Assembly (NCBI GenBank): GCA_964235605.1
Contig: CAXSCR010000094.1
Coordinates: 1-9,873 of the forward strand
DNA: 9,873 bases
Direction: 5' to 3'
Origin: DATCRE01 sp964235605
GTDB lineage: Bacteria > Bacteroidota > Bacteroidia > Cytophagales > Cyclobacteriaceae
Below are positions 6,220 to 9,873 of the stretch, piece after piece. The notes below the pieces were generated by a model. The model worked only from the letters and a program-made list of their open reading frames with translations, had not been told where the DNA came from and did no database searches. The translations under genes were made by a program, and so were the position numbers. The first letter of the stretch is position 1. Each line of letters opens with the position of its first letter.

Positions 6220-6777
6220 TTATGCTTCTTCAAGTAATGATGCTATGCCACCTGCATACTCTATAGGACCATGCGACGATGAAAATTTCCACCCCAGCAT
6301 TGCACCATTTTGATCTGATCTTTTTTCGCCTGAGCTGGCATCTCCTGTTTCAAAATATGCTGGAATTGCAAGGGATAAGGCTGTTGTTGCAATATCTAAT
6401 TGCGTAACACCTAACATGTAGCGTTTGCCATTTCGTGCTAAACGATAAATCAAAATCGAAGGTGTATTTTGATATTGACGGATGAAATCTTCAAGCTCAA
6501 TCCCCAACGCAGGATGGCGTCCGGTGAGCACGCTTTCACGGCCTTTGCCATCACGCTCACCTACTGACTTAGTTTCGATTTTCGCAGTTTCGTCTGTGAA
6601 ATAAACACGGCTTGCTTTTTTGCCAGTATCTAATATGATATCTGTCGCTGCTGTCTTTAAACTTGTTGACAGTGCCAGTGCTGGTAGAGTAAGCACATCA
6701 GCTGTTGAAATAGCAAGTACTTCATCAACTAATCCGGCCAGATTATCTCTGCCCTGTGTGAATAATAAATCATTCAT
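6220..6777 (-). CDS. Probable phage structural protein (tail-tube or head decoration candidate)
   Basis: 185 residues; ATG 6777 overlaps the end of the upstream gene by 8 nt. The protein is soluble, with a beta-rich pattern typical of virion proteins. Residues 47-75 read DIILDTGKKASRVYFTDETAKI, followed by an E-R-D-G-K-G-R-E run and GRHPALGIELEDFIRQYQNT (86-105). Residues 107-140 include ILIYRLARNGKRYMLGVTQLD. The C-terminal part has EKRSDQNGAMLGWKFSSSHG and GPIEYAGG. It is the last gene before the terminator of the capsid unit, so it is made with protease and capsid. A major tail-tube or capsid-decoration role is possible; I see no motif that decides between them. Confidence 0.8.
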   Translation of the reverse strand: MNDLLFTQGRDNLAGLVDEVLAISTADVLTLPALALSTSLKTAATDIILDTGKKASRVYFTDETAKIETKSVGERDGKGRESVLTGRHPALGIELEDFIRQYQNTPSILIYRLARNGKRYMLGVTQLDIATTALSLAIPAYFETGDASSGEKRSDQNGAMLGWKFSSSHGPIEYAGGIASLLEEA

Positions 6778-7078
6778 TTATATGATCTCCTTTCTCTTCA
6801 ATGTTTGGTTTTACTGACTTTGGGGCCTTCGATCTTTTAGAAGAAGGTTTTGATTCGTGTGCTTCTTCGATTGATTCTTCATTGAACGAATCTTCAGAAA
6901 CCGATACTATACCGCTGCCTATCTTAACAAGATTTGCAACCAGCTCAAGGGCTTGTTCATTCCCTTCTTCAGCAGCTTTCTCAACTACAGCGCTGTTATA
7001 TTCAACGCCTTTGTATCGAAAGGAAGAGCAGGTAAACTTCACGTTTACCGGCCCTTCTGATTTTGGTTTATCAAACAT
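6770..7078 (-). CDS. Small unknown protein downstream of the capsid gene
   Basis: 102 residues; ATG 7078 lies 2 nt after the stop of the capsid gene. The N-terminal half looks folded: VKFTCSSFRYKGVEYNSAVV (13-32) followed by a helix EKAAEEGNEQALELVANLV. The C-terminal half (about 58-102) is low-complexity and charged, with an acidic Ser/Glu stretch and then a Lys/Ser/Pro-rich tail. No TM or signal peptide. The place directly after the capsid gene is often held by head-completion or decoration proteins, but nothing in the sequence proves that. I do not recognise the family. Confidence 0.75.
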   Translation of the reverse strand: MFDKPKSEGPVNVKFTCSSFRYKGVEYNSAVVEKAAEEGNEQALELVANLVKIGSGIVSVSEDSFNEESIEEAHESKPSSKRSKAPKSVKPNIEEKGDHINE

Positions 7079-7080
7079 GA

Positions 7081-8307
7081 TTATGGTTGGTCTCCTAATC
7101 TTAGTGCAGAGAGATCCTGAATCTGGAATCCGATATCAACAAGAATACCTGATTCAGTAGTCCATAAGTTTTGTTTATGAACGATGTCATTTGCATCACT
7201 TAATAAGTCAGTGCCCATTACAAGATTGTAACCCATTGCAGTGCCCGGTTGCATCGGTTCGCAAATAAGCCTTCTTGATGTACCTAACCAAGTTGCAGGT
7301 TTCGCCCATCCCTTGCCGTTTGTGCCAGGTATAGGAATTAAACCCATTGCAATTGCAGCCGATACATCAGGTGTTGTATACTTATAAAGGTCTTCCATTC
7401 CATCTAACAAGAATTCTGAATCTGTAAATGAACAATGGATTATTATACCAGCTCTTTTATATGCTGGTGGCATATCACGATACAATTCTTTGAATGCTGC
7501 GATAGCTGTTGATCCGCTATTAACGACGCCTGTAGTAGTAACTGCAAAGCCACCTGTGATAGCTGCATCGATATACGATTTAAGACCGGGAACAACCGCA
7601 CGTGCTGTTACATTTGTCCATTTTGCTGGTGTATCAAGTGGATCTTGACCAGCCGTTGTAGTGCTTCCTGATGTATTTTGGAAATACTCAACAACACCAT
7701 CAACTGTGTATTTTACATAAGATAATGCAGCATAAGTTGCACCTTCAGAATAGATAGGAGTTGCTGTGCTATCAAAACCAAAATAAGCAGTTTCGTCATT
7801 CATTTCTCTTTGTAATCCTTCAATGATTTTAGTCCACACAAACGGAGCAAACTCCATGTCTTGGAATGTTTTGCTTGCGCGGTTGCCTGGGCTTGTTCTC
7901 CATGCTAAGTGCTTATTTTTAAAGTCACGGACATCAATCTGCAATTCGCGTTTACCTGTTTTGGTTTCAAGTTGACGATCGCTATATACTAATTGACCAC
8001 CTTTAAATTCTGTTGTAGAACTATAAGGTCTGAACCCGCTACCAACAGCAAGTTTGGTTAATTGGATCTTGTTTTTAACGTTAGGAATAACAAGGATATC
8101 TTTAGCGATATCAAGGCCATTCACTAAAGTTGAGATCAATGGACGCTTATGCTCATCTGCGAATGCAGTGATCGCACTAACGTCTGTCGCTGTTCCAAGG
8201 ATGTTTGATGAACCAAAAGCGAACAATAAATACAACGGTAAAATACCGGTGGTTGCTGTCAGCACTACGCTGAACAACAAGAACGAGAATGTGAGTAATT
8301 TTTTCAT
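7081..8307 (-). CDS. Phage major capsid protein candidate with signal-peptide-like N-terminus
   Basis: 408 residues; ATG 8307 is only 5 nt after the stop of the protease/scaffold gene. Size and position directly after an S49 head protease indicate the major capsid protein. Visible features: TFQDMEFAPFVWTKIIEGLQ (137-156), a long central helix like the capsid spine helix; a Thr/Gly-rich domain at about 170-265; and a C-terminal domain with YKYTTPDVSAAIAMGLIPIP and GILVDIGFQIQDLSALRLGD. The odd part is residues 1-32: MKK, then a hydrophobic run (4-31) like a signal peptide or TM helix. No in-frame Met occurs until about residue 140, so a later ATG start cannot remove it. It may be an assembly segment cut off by the neighbouring protease. 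Fold assignment (HK97-like) is inferred. Confidence 0.75.
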   Translation of the reverse strand: MKKLLTFSFLLFSVVLTATTGILPLYLLFAFGSSNILGTATDVSAITAFADEHKRPLISTLVNGLDIAKDILVIPNVKNKIQLTKLAVGSGFRPYSSTTEFKGGQLVYSDRQLETKTGKRELQIDVRDFKNKHLAWRTSPGNRASKTFQDMEFAPFVWTKIIEGLQREMNDETAYFGFDSTATPIYSEGATYAALSYVKYTVDGVVEYFQNTSGSTTTAGQDPLDTPAKWTNVTARAVVPGLKSYIDAAITGGFAVTTTGVVNSGSTAIAAFKELYRDMPPAYKRAGIIIHCSFTDSEFLLDGMEDLYKYTTPDVSAAIAMGLIPIPGTNGKGWAKPATWLGTSRRLICEPMQPGTAMGYNLVMGTDLLSDANDIVHKQNLWTTESGILVDIGFQIQDLSALRLGDQP

Positions 8308-8312
8308 TTCTA

Positions 8313-8780
8313 TTATTTTACAGGGGTTGTGTACAGTGCTTTTACATAGGCATCAGCTTCGACATCCGCTTGTGAACGGAACTTGCTTTCTTCCTTTTTA
8401 GTGGCTCCTTGATCAGCTGAAGGATTAGCTTCATTTGATTCTGAAGAGATAACCGTGGTAAGAGTACCAGTCGGTTTTTCATCTAGTGCTTTCTTTTGTT
8501 CTGCAACAGTTGCTGTGAGTGTATTCTTCTCTGCAGTAAGTGTTGATACCTGAGCGGTTAACTCAGTAATTTGGGCAGCAAACTGCGACGCGCTTTGGTC
8601 AGCAGTTTCTTTTACAACCTTCAACTGAGCAATCTCAGCTTCCATGCCAGCCAGCTTCTTTTCGGCAGCCTCCATGGAAGCCTGATCGTTAGTCAGGCTT
8701 TCTTGATCTTCTGTTTTTGCAACAGAAGTAGCTTCCTTCTCGGACTGTCCGAAAAGAGCGCTTATTCTAGGTAACTTCAT
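8313..8780 (-). other. Possible separately translated scaffold from an internal start in the protease gene
   Basis: The ATG at 8780 (residue 320, MKLPRISALFGQSEKEATSV) and the one at 8801 (residue 313, MSNADNNM) lie at the border between the S49 domain and the coiled-coil part. The 8780 start is preceded by GATAATAAT, an A/T-rich context like other starts in this window. Use of it would give a 155-residue free scaffold in the same frame, as lambda makes Nu3 from within gene C. This is inference from position and context only. Confidence 0.3.
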
Positions 8781-9737
8781 ATTATTATCTGCATTGGACA
8801 TACCGTCCGTTTTGGCTTGTCTAGTTTGTTGTCTTGCGAGGTCTGCTACTCTATTAATGGCTGTTTGAAGTGTACCGATGGCATCAATTAACCCGATCTG
8901 CTTTGCTTGATATAGATCGAACATGCGACCCGTAAAAAGTCCCTCTGCTTTGGTATCTAACTTATCACCACGACCGGCTTTAACGGTGGCAATAAAATTT
9001 GCTGCAGTGGAATTAAGGTTGTCCTGTAATTCGGTTCGTCCCTCTTTGGTAATCTCTTCAATAGAGTTAACAAGTAATTTGTCGGTGCTCTGTGATGCTC
9101 TGAATATTTCAACCGAGGGATGGTTGCCTGCCGCAATTTGATTTTGAAAATTTGGAAGCATCATTAATACACCTATGCTTCCAAACTGTGTGGGATTGTT
9201 TTTATTACCTACTATAACTGATGCTTGACTCGCTAGCCATAAGCCTGCACTTGCAACCATTCTGTCGCCAAAAACACCAACCGGCTTTGGACTGTTCTTT
9301 ATTGCTAAACCGAACTCAGGAGTGCCATCAACAGTTCCGCCTGGAGTATCCATTATTATTACAGCTCCATCAAGTGATGGTGTTGAGTTCACCTTATTAA
9401 GCAGTGCTTGATAACCTTGCATGCCCAGGGAACACAAGTCGCCGTACTTGCTCAACGGCCCTACAATGGGAATGAGAGCGATCCTTTTATTTCCGGATTT
9501 TACTGTTGGTAAACCAGTATTGGGGTCATTGGAAAATATAATTTCTTCAGCATGCGCATTCGGGAAGGCTTCAGCTGCATTTAATAGTGCATTGATGGTT
9601 GGATAGTAATCCTCTAATGCTTTCTTTTTCACAAGCGAATCCAGAGTTCCTGATTGCATGTGTCTCACCACAAGTGGGTACATGAGACTTGAGAAACTCT
9701 CAGATATGGCCCACGTATATAGAAGCAGCTGGATCAT
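8313..9737 (-). CDS. S49 (SppA/protease IV-type) phage head maturation protease fused to a scaffold-like domain
   Basis: 474 residues; ATG 9737 in an A-rich context (CACCAAAATG). Residues 1-30 fit the usual opening of prophage S49 peptidases (a Trp-Ala-Ile, Tyr-Pro-Leu-Val pattern). The peptidase domain spans about 83-300: IALIPIVGPL (86-95), VIIMDTPGG (126-134), the nucleophile Ser163 in VASAGLWLAS, a candidate general-base Lys220, and a closing FTGRMFDLYQAKQIGLIDAIG (268-288). From about 305 on, the protein becomes polar, with an Ala/Glu/Thr-rich coiled coil at about 350-425 and a charged C-terminus (KKEESKFRSQADVEADAY). The second part looks like a scaffold as in protease-scaffold fusions of other phages. 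The capsid gene follows after 5 nt. It should cut scaffold and capsid N-termini inside the prohead. Confidence 0.9.
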   Translation of the reverse strand: MIQLLLYTWAISESFSSLMYPLVVRHMQSGTLDSLVKKKALEDYYPTINALLNAAEAFPNAHAEEIIFSNDPNTGLPTVKSGNKRIALIPIVGPLSKYGDLCSLGMQGYQALLNKVNSTPSLDGAVIIMDTPGGTVDGTPEFGLAIKNSPKPVGVFGDRMVASAGLWLASQASVIVGNKNNPTQFGSIGVLMMLPNFQNQIAAGNHPSVEIFRASQSTDKLLVNSIEEITKEGRTELQDNLNSTAANFIATVKAGRGDKLDTKAEGLFTGRMFDLYQAKQIGLIDAIGTLQTAINRVADLARQQTRQAKTDGMSNADNNMKLPRISALFGQSEKEATSVAKTEDQESLTNDQASMEAAEKKLAGMEAEIAQLKVVKETADQSASQFAAQITELTAQVSTLTAEKNTLTATVAEQKKALDEKPTGTLTTVISSESNEANPSADQGATKKEESKFRSQADVEADAYVKALYTTPVK

Positions 9738-9787
9738 TTTGGTGTTTAATAATGTTAACTTTTCAGTTCTGTAGCATTAGAATAAAC

Positions 9788-9825
9788 CAAAATTATAAAG
9801 ACCTGCTGCCCTTATTTAGGACGGG
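9788..9825 (-). promoter_or_regulatory. Candidate phage late promoter P1 (capsid unit)
   Basis: On the minus strand CCCGTCCTAAA (9825-9815) is followed by 19 nt and then TAATTTTG (9795-9788), a full match to the Bacteroidota -7 box TAnnTTTG. It lies 50 nt before the protease ATG, leaving an untranslated leader of roughly 40-45 nt. There is no TTG -33 box. Element and spacing are the same as in the promoter before the portal unit. Promoter activity is inferred. Confidence 0.6.
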
Positions 9826-9873
9826 GTTTTATATCATCATCCCCCACTTTTTTCCGCCAAGTCGAACGCCAGC
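9812..9873 (-). other. Possible 3' end of an upstream gene, frame not decidable
   Basis: All three minus-strand frames are open from the right edge and close quickly: at 9837 (ending LAEKSGG), at 9829 (ending KKWGMMI) and at 9812 (ending DDDIKPRPK). One of them may be the end of an upstream minus-strand gene, but 36 to 62 nt is too short to choose. If the 9812 stop is used, the promoter element at 9815-9825 lies inside coding sequence. The 74 nt from there to the protease start hold only the rest of the promoter and an A/T-rich leader. Confidence 0.25.

Noticed and set aside
6801..7160. 119-residue plus-strand frame across the 102-residue gene and the capsid end
   Set aside because: Antisense of two well-supported minus-strand genes; Ser/Thr-rich shadow composition and no plus-strand operon.
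8054..8401. 115-residue plus-strand frame opposite the capsid N-terminus
   Set aside because: It spans the junction of two real minus-strand genes and has no motif. The hydrophobic capsid N-terminus was checked for being such a shadow itself, but its frame continues into the capsid protein.

Overview
The window reads as one late-gene block of a tailed double-stranded DNA phage or prophage of a Bacteroidota host, most likely from the Sphingobacteriia/Chitinophagia side. The evidence for the host is the A-rich start contexts without strong Shine-Dalgarno sequences, two -7 boxes that match the Bacteroidota TAnnTTTG consensus, about 40 % G+C, and protein types typical of Bacteroidota prophages (a DUF6712-like connector, an S49 head protease, a GTA-type holin). 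All genes lie on the minus strand, so transcription runs from high to low coordinates. No terminase, integrase, replication, tRNA or CRISPR sequence is visible. I cannot tell a free phage from an integrated one.

Unit 1 (9737 to 6220) is the capsid module: an S49/SppA-like head protease fused to a coiled-coil scaffold-like tail, a major capsid candidate with a striking hydrophobic N-terminus, a 102-residue unknown protein, and a 185-residue probable structural protein. It ends in two hairpins (6149-6211); the second is a good bidirectional terminator.

Unit 2 (6097 to beyond the left edge) starts just after that terminator. It has a 106-residue conserved-looking unknown, the portal protein, and a duplicated DUF6712-like head-tail connector. 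A compact lysis cassette follows: a three-TM holin candidate, a one-TM spanin-like protein, a small lipoprotein, an M15 peptidase endolysin, and a two-TM GTA-type holin. Then come two unknown proteins (162 and 261 residues) and the start of a further gene, probably the edge of the tail module. Neighbouring genes in this unit abut or overlap by 1 to 14 nt, or have a 1-nt gap, which implies a single translationally coupled transcript.

The most interesting signal is regulatory. Both units are preceded by the identical 11-mer CCCGTCCTAAA, exactly 19 nt upstream of a TAnnTTTG box (9788-9825 and 6102-6139). Neither has the host TTG -33 element. This looks like a phage-specific late promoter that keeps the host -7 box and replaces the -33 box. 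The second copy puts its -7 box only 4 nt before an ATG, so the portal transcript may be leaderless.
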